Shown here piece by piece: positions 1 through 5,797 of a DNA stretch of 5,797 nucleotides. Numbering within the stretch: the stretch's first letter is position 1; each line of letters opens with the position of its first letter. Under the pieces are notes generated by a model that had not been told where the DNA came from, searched no databases, and saw only the letters and a program-made list of their open reading frames with translations. The DNA is from an uncultured Ilumatobacter sp. (lineage in GTDB: Bacteria > Actinomycetota > Acidimicrobiia > Acidimicrobiales > Ilumatobacteraceae). The stretch is taken from the NCBI GenBank assembly GCA_937891565.1, contig CALAHA010000181.1:1-5797 (forward strand). The letters run 5' to 3'. A program made the translations under genes and the position numbers.

Positions 1-545
1 GTGTGAAACTCGATCCAATTCGTCACATCGACAGTGCCCGCTACTGGCGAATTCCAGGGGCGCACGAACCGGCACACCACGGCGTCGGGATGATGTTCGA
101 CCAACTCGGGAAGCACATGCGGGGCGTCGTCGAGGTACATGTCGCATGCAACTTCCGGCTTGGTGAAAGTCAGATGCACTTCACGCGTTGGGATCTCGTT
201 GTCGGCAAGCCAGTGCATTGTTTCGTGGACGGCCCAGTCGGGCTTCGTTGACACGATCACGATCCTGTGGCCTTCAGCGTCTAGCGCCCGGAGCGTCTCC
301 AACGCACCGGGCAAGAGGTTCAGGTGGCGAAAAATCGACGGTCGGTTCTTGTTGCCGCGTGCCCAGGCCCAGAAGGCCTCCATGTCATCAAAACCACCGA
401 GGCCGTGGAGGCCGTCCCACATCGTGACCATGTCGGCGGTCAACGTTCCACCGAACTCGGCGTTGTGGAGCGCGGTCCACCCGGCGTTGAAATCGGCGAC
501 CACTCCGTCAAGATCGATACCGAGCCGGAGTGCGGGGTTTGACAT
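1..545 (-). CDS. 5'(3')-deoxyribonucleotidase-like HAD phosphatase (NT5C family), C-terminus cut by window edge
   Basis: The minus strand is open from an ATG at 545 to the left edge, giving 181 residues without a stop. The protein carries the HAD phosphatase motifs of the cytosolic/mitochondrial 5'(3')-deoxyribonucleotidase family. Motif I is GIDLDGVVADF (D11 nucleophile, D13 acid/base), motif II is VIVSTKP (S99/T100), the motif III lysine is K129 in FTKPE, and motif IV is YLDDAPH (D139, D140, Mg binding). Aromatic-rich cap residues lie between motifs I and II. Family members dephosphorylate deoxynucleoside monophosphates or related small phosphates in the cytosol; the substrate here is inferred. 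Typical members are about 180-230 residues, so little is missing. The start is the first ATG after an in-frame TGA four codons upstream. A GGGAGAG at 568-562 lies 16 nt from it, rather far. The gene is divergent from the acyltransferase. Family call is strong, exact substrate uncertain. Confidence 0.88.
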   Translation of the reverse strand, partial: MSNPALRLGIDLDGVVADFNAGWTALHNAEFGGTLTADMVTMWDGLHGLGGFDDMEAFWAWARGNKNRPSIFRHLNLLPGALETLRALDAEGHRIVIVSTKPDWAVHETMHWLADNEIPTREVHLTFTKPEVACDMYLDDAPHVLPELVEHHPDAVVCRFVRPWNSPVAGTVDVTNWIEFH

Positions 546-607
546 CTCGACATGGTCTCATCTCTCCCGCCGACTGCGTGAACTCTCAGCCTGACCGTGG
601 TCTGAGT

Positions 608-637
608 TTGACATCCGTCACATCCGCGCACGAAGCT
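608..637 (+). promoter_or_regulatory. possible promoter of the WS/DGAT gene
   Basis: The 118-bp divergent region 546-663 must hold the promoters of both flanking genes. A perfect TTGACA lies at 608-613. At an 18-nt spacing, 632-637 reads GAAGCT, which matches the -10 consensus only at the second A and final T. The -35 is convincing by eye and the -10 is weak, so this is a tentative call. The same stretch has a 7-nt direct repeat (acatccg at 611-617 and 620-626) overlapping the spacer, which might be regulatory or chance. Confidence 0.25.
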
Positions 638-663
638 GCGAGCCGCGATTCCAAGGGGGCAGA

Positions 664-2337
664 ATGAAACAATTGACCGGGATGGACGTCAGCTTCTTGC
701 TGATGGAAACAGCGAATACCTATGGCCATGTCAATGGGTTGTCGATTTACGAGCGGCCGTCGCCTGGCTTCGATCCGTTCACGGAAGTTCGCAAGCGGCT
801 CGGGATCATGGTGGGCCACCTCGAACCACTCCGACGCAAGGTCGTTGAGGTGCCGTTCGAACTCGATCGGCCGTATTGGGTTGAAGACGCGGACTTCGAT
901 CTTGACTTCCACGTTCGCCATATCGGTCTCGCCCCGCCCGGAGCTGCTGACCAACTCGCCGAACAGGTGGCGCGCATTGTCGGTCGTCGAATGGATCGGG
1001 CTCGGCCATTGTGGGAGGCCTATGTGATTGAAGGCCTCGCCGATGGTCGTTGGGCGCTGTTGCAGAAGACCCATCACGCCACGATCGACGGCGCCTCGGG
1101 CGTGATCATGTTGAAGATGTTCACCGACGATTCGCCTGACGCGATTTACCCGCTCGAACACCGCGAATGGGTTGGTGAGCAGCCGCCGAGCCGCGCCGAG
1201 ATGCTGCAAGCCGCGGCGCGGAACCTTGCGATCAACCCGGTTAAGGGCATGCGCCTCTCGCTGAGCGTGCTGCGTGATCTTGCCGATTCGATGGGCGTAA
1301 CGAGCGTGAGCGGGCTCGCAACGCAAGTCCGTAGGACCCTCGGCTCGATCACCGCAGGGCACCCCGGCGATTCGAGTTCGTCGGTGAGCTTTCCGCTGAC
1401 GCCTGCACCGCCGACGCCGTGGAACAAGTCGGTCACGCCGCACCGTCGGTTCGCAATGCGGTCCGCTGATTTGCCAAACCTCAAACGTTTAAAAGACGCC
1501 ACCGGCGGCACCTTGAACGATGTCGTTATGGCGATTTGCACCGGAGCGCTCCGCCAGTACCTGATCGAGAAAGACCAACTGCCCGAGGGGCCGTTGCGAG
1601 CCATGGTGCCCGTGTCGATCCGAACAGGTCAGGAAGAGGATCCGTGGACCAACCGCGTGTCCGCCATCGTTGCCGACCTGCCCACGTACTGCGCCGACCC
1701 GGTCGAACGCGTTGCGTTATGTCGAGACGCGATGAACGCGGCAAAGGGCCAGCTCGACCTGGTGCCCGCCGACACGCTCGGCCGCGCGGCGGACTACACA
1801 TCCCCGGTCGTTGCGGCCTCGGCGATTCGGCTGGTGTCACGACTCAAACTCGCCGATCGAGTGAATTCGCCGATCAACGTCGTGATCTCGAACGTGCCAG
1901 GGCCCCGCGAGGCGCTCTATTTTTCCGGAGCCAAGCTCGAGGCCTACATCCCGGTCTCGACGATCTCTGACGGCGTCGGCTTGAACATCACGGTGCACAG
2001 CTATGAAAACCGCCTCGACTTCGGCCTGATCTCCGATCGTGAGCTGATCCCGGACCTCTGGCACCTCGTCGACCTGCACATCGATGAGATTGCTCGCCTG
2101 TTCGAGGCGACTGGTGCCGAATGGGCAGTCGAGCCCAGCCCGAAGATGATGCGTAACGGTGGTGACGGCGTCGAGGCTGTCCCGGCGAGCAGCGGGGTCG
2201 TCAACGAGATGATCTCTGATCGCGCTACTGCGACAATGCAACAGCGCAAGCGATCCGCTGCCAAAAAAGCTCCCGTCAAGAAGAAGGCTGCGGCAAGGAA
2301 AGCTGCCGCAAAAAAAGCTGCCGCAAGGAAGAAGTAG
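664..2337 (+). CDS. wax ester synthase/diacylglycerol acyltransferase (WS/DGAT) with Lys/Ala-rich C-terminal tail
   Basis: This 557-residue protein is a bacterial WS/DGAT, which transfers an acyl group from acyl-CoA to diacylglycerol or a fatty alcohol to make triacylglycerol or wax ester at the inner membrane and lipid-droplet surface. The catalytic HHxxxDG motif is HHATIDG at 137-143 (H138 the expected general base). Other family marks are RPLWE (114-118), VPVSIR (315-320), the ND motif N285-D286 in LNDVVMA, NVVISNVPGP (405-414) and ISDGVGLNITVHSY (about 434-447). Both family domains are complete (N-terminal catalytic, then DUF1298-type C-terminal). Usual length is about 450-480 residues. 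The excess is a linker (about 485-527) and a basic tail (528-557) with 15 Lys/Arg and 12 Ala in 30 positions and no acidic residue. The start is fixed by a strong Shine-Dalgarno, AAGGGGG at 653-659, 4 nt before the ATG. TAG stop. Ester product preference cannot be read from sequence. Confidence 0.95.
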   Translation: MKQLTGMDVSFLLMETANTYGHVNGLSIYERPSPGFDPFTEVRKRLGIMVGHLEPLRRKVVEVPFELDRPYWVEDADFDLDFHVRHIGLAPPGAADQLAEQVARIVGRRMDRARPLWEAYVIEGLADGRWALLQKTHHATIDGASGVIMLKMFTDDSPDAIYPLEHREWVGEQPPSRAEMLQAAARNLAINPVKGMRLSLSVLRDLADSMGVTSVSGLATQVRRTLGSITAGHPGDSSSSVSFPLTPAPPTPWNKSVTPHRRFAMRSADLPNLKRLKDATGGTLNDVVMAICTGALRQYLIEKDQLPEGPLRAMVPVSIRTGQEEDPWTNRVSAIVADLPTYCADPVERVALCRDAMNAAKGQLDLVPADTLGRAADYTSPVVAASAIRLVSRLKLADRVNSPINVVISNVPGPREALYFSGAKLEAYIPVSTISDGVGLNITVHSYENRLDFGLISDRELIPDLWHLVDLHIDEIARLFEATGAEWAVEPSPKMMRNGGDGVEAVPASSGVVNEMISDRATATMQQRKRSAAKKAPVKKKAAARKAAAKKAAARKK

Positions 2338-2349
2338 TCCGACCGCCAC

Positions 2350-2378
2350 TGTCACACCGAGCTGACCTCGGTGTGACA
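2350..2378. terminator. perfect 12-bp hairpin at a convergent gene junction, probable bidirectional terminator
   Basis: Arms 2350-2361 (TGTCACACCGAG) and 2367-2378 (CTCGGTGTGACA) are perfectly complementary around a 5-nt loop, CTGAC. The hairpin starts 12 nt after the acyltransferase stop and lies 43 nt beyond the sulfatase stop, where a shared terminator for two convergent genes would be expected. There is no U-tract on either strand, so it is not a textbook intrinsic terminator, although U-poor hairpins are common at actinobacterial gene ends. The right arm recurs at 2388-2398, so the left arm could also pair there with a 26-nt loop. Confidence 0.6.
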
Positions 2379-2408
2379 CGGTCTGACCTCGGTGTGACAC
2401 GGTCTGAC
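2362..2408. repeat. 21-bp tandem direct repeat, two copies plus a partial third
   Basis: Two identical 21-bp units at 2362-2382 and 2383-2403 begin CTGACCTCGGTGTGACAC and end GGT. A partial third copy, CTGAC, follows at 2404-2408. Read as GTGTGACAC, GGTCTGACC and TCG, each unit joins two 9-bp odd palindromes (4-bp arms around a single central base) and a 3-bp spacer. The array overlaps the hairpin at 2350-2378 and fills most of the 84 bp between the two stop codons. A related copy lies at 5738-5758. Function is unknown. Confidence 0.85.
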
Positions 2409-2421
2409 AGGACGGCGATTG

Positions 2422-4746
2422 CTACTGCGTCTTCCAGTCGGGCCTGGGTGTCCAGACCTGGCCGGTGGGGTCGGTGCGCAGCTCGACGACGCGCAGATCG
2501 CCGGTGAACTCGAACGTGCCTTGGTAGTGCTCGTATGCGACTGGCGTCCCCCAACTCTTGCCGATCGCGAAGCCTTCTTGCACCATCGAGTAGCCCATCG
2601 GCGTGATCCGCATGCGTTCGTTTGTGGCAACCACGGCGCCGTCGACCGTCATCACTGCCCGCCCCCATCCTTGCTCGATGGGTTTGTAGTCGACACGTAC
2701 CTCGATCGGCTGTCCGGTGGGGAGCGGCTCGGCGCTGACGAGTTCAGACATCTCGATCTTCAACACGTTGTGGACATAATGGGCGCGACCGTTCTGGACG
2801 AAGAATGACCAGCCGGCCAGCTCGCCGCCCTGGCAGACCAGCACACCCGTATCGCCATCGGAAAGCGTGAGGTGGGCCGCGACCGAGTGCGGGCAGTTGA
2901 GGATGAGGGGAAGTGACGGGTTCGGGATCGGCGTGCTGTCTGGGAAGTAGCGGTACACATCTCGGTCCTCCGATGCGGTTGGTCGCAGCGGGTCGATGAA
3001 TCGCTCGCGGCCGCGGTCGTCGAGCGGCAAGACGTTGTGCGCACGGGCCTCGTCCCACCAGAGCGCGATCAGCTCCGCAAGCTTCTCCGGATGTTCGCGG
3101 GCAAGGTCGTGGGCCTGGCTGTAGTCGACGTCCTGGTGGTACAGCTCCCACGGATCATCGGCCCAGTCGGTCCCGGGTCGGTGCCAAGTGACAGCAGTCC
3201 ACCCGTCGTGCCAGATCGCTCGACTACCCAACATCTCGTAGTACTGCGTCGTCTTGACGTTCGGGGTGTCGCCGTTGCTGATCGTGGGTGCGAAGCTGTG
3301 CCCTTCAAGCGGCTGTTGATCGACGCCGTTGACTCGCGTCGGGACCGGCAGCCCAGCCATGTCGAGCAACGTCGGATACAGGTCAGTGATGTGGTGGTAC
3401 TGGGTGCGAATCGCGCCGTGGTCGGCGTCGGCAATTTGTGCCGGCCAGTGCACGATCATCGGGTCGGTGTTGCCGCCGCGGTGCGTGTCGCGTTTCCACC
3501 TTTGGAACGGTGCGTTGCCCGCCTGACTCCAACCAATCGGGTAGTGCGGATCGGTGTGGCGGCTGCCCATGTGAGGGATGTCGTCGAGCATCTCGTCCAC
3601 ATCCATAAACATCATGTTGCGGAACCGCTCGGTGTTCGTCGTGCCGTGGTTGCCTCCTTCGGCCGAGGCGCCATTGTCTGACAAGAAGATCACTGCGGTG
3701 TCGTCTGCGACACCCATTTCGTGCAGTGCGTCCATCAGCCGACCGATCTGCGCATCGGTGTGATCGACGAAGCCGCAGAACGTCTCCTGCAGGCGGGCGT
3801 AGAGGCGCTGCGCATCGGCGTCGAGCGAGTCCCACGCTGGCACGGCGTTGCTGCGCGGCGGGAGGTCGGTTCCCTCGGGGATGATGCCCATTTCCAGCTG
3901 GCGTTCGTAGGTGGCCTGGCGATGGACGTCCCACCCATCGTCGAAACGGCCTGCGTAGTGGTCGATGAATTCGGGTGGAGCGTGGAACGGGCAGTGCGGC
4001 GCGCCGAAGGGGAGGTAGAGGAAGAATGGCCGGCCCGACGACACCTGCTGCTGGTCGCGCAACATGCGGATCGACGCGTCGACGATGTCTTCGCTGACGT
4101 GGTAATCGTTCGTCGATCCGTCTGGGTTCTTCCTGCCGGTGGTCGGGGTCTCGACGCGATGGTTGTCGACGGTGAGCATCGGATGCCACTGGTCGACCTC
4201 GCCGGGCAGGAAGCCATGGAAACGTTCGAAACCGAGCCCGATTGGCCAACGGTCGAAGGGGCCAGCAGCGGTCTGCTCTGAGGTCGGCGTCAGGTGCCAC
4301 TTGCCGGCGCAGTAGGTGGAGTAGCCGGTCTGTTTCAGCACTTCAGCGATCGATGCAGCGCTCTTCGGCAGGAACGCATTGGCGCCGGGGAAGCCGCTTG
4401 CCATTTCGGCAATGGTGGCGAAGCCGACCGAGTGATGGTTGCGGCCTGTAAGTAGCGCAGCGCGGCTCGGCGAGCACAATGCAGTCGTGTGGAAGTTTGT
4501 GTACCGCAACCCCTTGTCGGCAAGTGCCGAGAGGTGTGGCGCCTCGATCGGGCCGCCGAAGCAGGACAGCTGTCCGAACCCGAGGTCGTCCACCATGATG
4601 ACAATGATGTTCGGAGCGCCAGCCGGAGGCCGGAGCGGCGGCGGCCAATCTGGAGTCGACTCGGCATATGTGTCGTTGGCAACGCCGCGGAACGGAGTCG
4701 GCTCAGGTGGGAGCTGGTCCATTGGCGGATTTGAGATGTCGTCCAT
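2422..4746 (-). CDS. AtsA-type arylsulfatase, cysteine-type (formylglycine) sulfatase
   Basis: This 774-residue protein hydrolyses sulfate esters. The signature CSPSRAALLTGR (91-102) marks a type I sulfatase whose C91 must be converted to formylglycine by a maturase not present in this window. Other active-site elements are D53-D54 (metal), GKWH with K149 and H151, APH with H251, SDNG with D357-N358 (metal), and the lysine K418 in RWKRDTH. After the catalytic alpha/beta core, residues about 615-765 form a beta-rich region (GVLVCQGGELAGW through AIGKSWGTPV) resembling the C-terminal beta-sandwich of large AtsA-like sulfatases. Length matches large actinobacterial AtsA/AtsB/AtsD proteins (about 780). 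No signal peptide is visible, so a cytoplasmic location is inferred. The ATG at 4746 follows directly on an in-frame TGA, so no longer start exists. No good Shine-Dalgarno is seen: a GAAGG is 18 nt away. M9 at 4722 is an alternative. Substrate unknown. Confidence 0.95.
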   Translation of the reverse strand: MDDISNPPMDQLPPEPTPFRGVANDTYAESTPDWPPPLRPPAGAPNIIVIMVDDLGFGQLSCFGGPIEAPHLSALADKGLRYTNFHTTALCSPSRAALLTGRNHHSVGFATIAEMASGFPGANAFLPKSAASIAEVLKQTGYSTYCAGKWHLTPTSEQTAAGPFDRWPIGLGFERFHGFLPGEVDQWHPMLTVDNHRVETPTTGRKNPDGSTNDYHVSEDIVDASIRMLRDQQQVSSGRPFFLYLPFGAPHCPFHAPPEFIDHYAGRFDDGWDVHRQATYERQLEMGIIPEGTDLPPRSNAVPAWDSLDADAQRLYARLQETFCGFVDHTDAQIGRLMDALHEMGVADDTAVIFLSDNGASAEGGNHGTTNTERFRNMMFMDVDEMLDDIPHMGSRHTDPHYPIGWSQAGNAPFQRWKRDTHRGGNTDPMIVHWPAQIADADHGAIRTQYHHITDLYPTLLDMAGLPVPTRVNGVDQQPLEGHSFAPTISNGDTPNVKTTQYYEMLGSRAIWHDGWTAVTWHRPGTDWADDPWELYHQDVDYSQAHDLAREHPEKLAELIALWWDEARAHNVLPLDDRGRERFIDPLRPTASEDRDVYRYFPDSTPIPNPSLPLILNCPHSVAAHLTLSDGDTGVLVCQGGELAGWSFFVQNGRAHYVHNVLKIEMSELVSAEPLPTGQPIEVRVDYKPIEQGWGRAVMTVDGAVVATNERMRITPMGYSMVQEGFAIGKSWGTPVAYEHYQGTFEFTGDLRVVELRTDPTGQVWTPRPDWKTQ

Positions 4747-4836
4747 TCAGCCCAGCGTGCCAGACCTTCGTGCTTTGACTGAACGTGTACTACGTTGATT
4801 TTTTCGATACATCGTGGCGGGATGACTGGGGAGTGG
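4747..4836. promoter_or_regulatory. divergent promoter region with a candidate operator inverted repeat
   Basis: This 90-bp region separates the divergent sulfatase and hydrolase genes and must drive both. An inverted repeat AACGT-GTACT-ACGTT spans 4782-4796 (5-bp arms, 5-nt centre), the size and style of a TetR-family operator. A TTGACT at 4775-4780 could be a -35 toward the hydrolase, with only an A/T-rich stretch near 4797-4803 at -10 spacing. No regulator gene is in the window. The operator reading is tentative because 5-bp arms can arise by chance. Confidence 0.35.
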
Positions 4837-5655
4837 ATGGTAACGAAAACAAACATCAGCGCACCGCCGGCATGGATGCTGGCACTCGAATACCGGGCAT
4901 TCAGCGAGCGCATCGCAATGAGTGCAGCGCTCCCGCTGCTGAAGAGGATGCCGAAGGGCGACAGCCACCACGTGATCGTGCTCCCTGGGTTTACTGCTGG
5001 CGACGGATCTACCAGGCCGCTCCGGCACTTACTCCGCGACCTCGGCTACCACTCCCACGGCTGGCGCCTTGGGAGCAACCTTGGGCCGACGCCAGAGATT
5101 CTCGAAGGCCTCGGTGCGCTGCTTGAACGCGTGTATGCACAGGCGGAAGCGCCGGTGTCGATCGTTGGTTGGAGTCTCGGTGGCATCTTTGCTCGCGAGC
5201 TGGCACGTGCCGCCCCCGACAAGGTTCGTCAGGTAATCACCCTCGGTAGCCCGATCCAGATGGTCGCCGAAGACGGTTCCTCAGCGCAGATACTTTGGAA
5301 ACGTCTCCAGCGGCTGCATTCGCCGGACTTCGCTACGTCTCGGAGCGTGCGCGCTGGCTACCTCCCGCACCTCGAGGTGCCGTCGACCTCGATCTACTCG
5401 AAGACCGATGGTGTGGTGCACTGGCAAACGGCACTCACGCGTCGCACCGAACATGCCGAGAACATTCGTGTCTACGGGAGTCACTGCGGCCTCGGATTTA
5501 ACAATGCTGCGCTGTTCGCTGTTGCGGATCGGCTTGCTCAGGCCGAGGGTAAATGGAGTCATTTCCGGGCGCCGCTCTGGATGCGCGGCGCCTACCCGTG
5601 CTCCGACGACCTCGACGTCGATCGCCTCCCCGGCGACGGCATCTCGGTCGCCTGA
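4837..5655 (+). CDS. alpha/beta hydrolase, lipase/esterase-like
   Basis: Taken from ATG 4837 this is a 272-residue serine hydrolase of the alpha/beta fold. Visible elements are LPGF (49-52) as the oxyanion-hole region after the first core strand, the nucleophile elbow GWSLGG (111-116, Ser113), a likely acid D191 in SKTDGVVHW, and the catalytic His216 in GSHCGLGFN. The segment with GYHSHGWRLGSNLGP (about 70-84) resembles actinobacterial esterase/lipase-family proteins. Likely activity is ester hydrolysis; the substrate (acylglycerol, wax ester, other) cannot be told. No signal peptide or membrane helix is obvious, so a cytosolic place is likely. The start is uncertain: ATG 4837 has GGGGAG three nt upstream, ATG 4822 has only GGCGGG touching it, and a TTG at 4795 overlaps the candidate operator, which argues against it. 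The gene is divergent from the sulfatase and followed by a hairpin at 5728-5756. Confidence 0.87.
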   Translation: MVTKTNISAPPAWMLALEYRAFSERIAMSAALPLLKRMPKGDSHHVIVLPGFTAGDGSTRPLRHLLRDLGYHSHGWRLGSNLGPTPEILEGLGALLERVYAQAEAPVSIVGWSLGGIFARELARAAPDKVRQVITLGSPIQMVAEDGSSAQILWKRLQRLHSPDFATSRSVRAGYLPHLEVPSTSIYSKTDGVVHWQTALTRRTEHAENIRVYGSHCGLGFNNAALFAVADRLAQAEGKWSHFRAPLWMRGAYPCSDDLDVDRLPGDGISVA

Positions 5656-5727
5656 GAGCGATGGAGGGCTGGCTCTCGTCGAGCAGATGATGGGGTTCGT
5701 TACAAACTCGATGTCGACACTTTGATC

Positions 5728-5756
5728 GTCACAGTTTGGTCTGACCGAAGTGTGAC
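5728..5756. terminator. imperfect hairpin 72 nt after the hydrolase gene, containing a second copy of the intergenic repeat element
   Basis: GTCACA (5728-5733) pairs with TGTGAC (5751-5756). After one G.G mismatch, TTTGGT (5735-5740) pairs with ACCGAA (5744-5749) with one T.G wobble, closing a CTG loop. A competing 6-bp hairpin, CCGAAG (5745-5750) with CTTCGG (5758-5763), shares bases with it, so the two exclude each other. The segment 5738-5756 matches 2380-2398 at 16 of 19 positions. It is the only clear structure in the 142 bp after the hydrolase stop. No U-tract follows, so the terminator role is inferred from position. I see no supportable gene from 5656 to 5797. Confidence 0.45.
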
Positions 5757-5797
5757 GCTTCGGGCTGTCGAACATGAAAATTGCGGGTCGATGTTCA

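Noticed and set aside
592..606. TGACCGTGGTCTGAG as another copy of the intergenic element
   Set aside because: Only GGTCTGA matches well. The second palindrome and spacing are absent, so the resemblance is too loose.
586..1443. 285-codon open frame on the minus strand opposite the acyltransferase
   Set aside because: It lies fully antisense to a clearly conserved WS/DGAT domain, is Arg/His-rich and shows no family motif. Long antisense frames are expected in GC-rich coding DNA.
2338..2421. CRISPR-like array reading of the 21-bp repeats
   Set aside because: The units are head-to-tail with no spacers and only two full copies, and no cas gene is nearby.
3383..4300. 305-codon open frame on the minus strand inside the sulfatase gene
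   Set aside because: Same strand but a different frame from the sulfatase, whose active-site residues are in the main frame. Composition is dominated by Arg/Pro/Ala, typical of a shifted-frame shadow.
5281..5775. 164-codon minus-strand frame opposite the hydrolase 3' end and extending past it
   Set aside because: It is antisense to the catalytic Asp/His region of the hydrolase, runs through the hairpin element and has no recognisable motif.
5700..5795. Possible end of a minus-strand gene entering from the right edge (stop TAA at 5702-5700)
   Set aside because: The open stretch is only about 31 codons, contains the hairpin/repeat element and shows no domain.
5770..5796. Inverted repeat GAACAT...ATGTTC with a 15-nt centre at the right edge
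   Set aside because: Six-bp arms with a long centre are likely by chance, and the flank needed to judge them is missing.
5774..5797. ATG at 5774 as the start of a plus-strand gene leaving the window
   Set aside because: Only eight codons are visible and no Shine-Dalgarno precedes it, so it cannot be supported.

Overview
The window reads as chromosomal DNA of a high-GC, free-living actinobacterium. The evidence is G/C-rich third codon positions, a bacterial wax ester synthase/diacylglycerol acyltransferase (typical of mycolate actinobacteria, Acidimicrobiia and some marine Proteobacteria), a large AtsA-type sulfatase and a lipase-like hydrolase of a type I associate with actinobacteria. An Acidimicrobiia-like origin is possible, but this is an inference that sequence reading alone cannot settle. 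I see no phage, transposon, CRISPR, tRNA or rRNA signature.

Layout, left to right. (1) 1-545, minus strand: a 5'(3')-deoxyribonucleotidase-like HAD phosphatase whose C-terminus is cut by the window edge. (2) 546-663: a short divergent intergenic region. (3) 664-2337, plus strand: a complete WS/DGAT storage-lipid acyltransferase with an unusual 30-residue Lys/Arg/Ala tail. (4) 2338-2421: an 84-bp convergent junction holding a perfect 12-bp hairpin and a 21-bp tandem repeat. (5) 2422-4746, minus strand: a complete 774-residue cysteine-type sulfatase. (6) 4747-4836: a divergent promoter region with a small inverted repeat. (7) about 4837-5655, plus strand: a lipase-like alpha/beta hydrolase. (8) 5656-5797: non-coding as far as I can tell, with a second copy of the repeat/hairpin family seen at the convergent junction.

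The four genes alternate in strand (-, +, -, +), so none share an operon, and each gene boundary is divergent or convergent. The acyltransferase makes neutral lipids (triacylglycerol or wax ester) and the hydrolase could act on esters, so a lipid-metabolism theme is possible. Nothing in the layout forces a joint pathway with the sulfatase or the nucleotidase. The most interesting signals are the histone-like tail on the acyltransferase and the recurring two-palindrome intergenic element (GGTCTGACC, 3 nt, GTGTGACRC), which sits downstream of both plus-strand genes.
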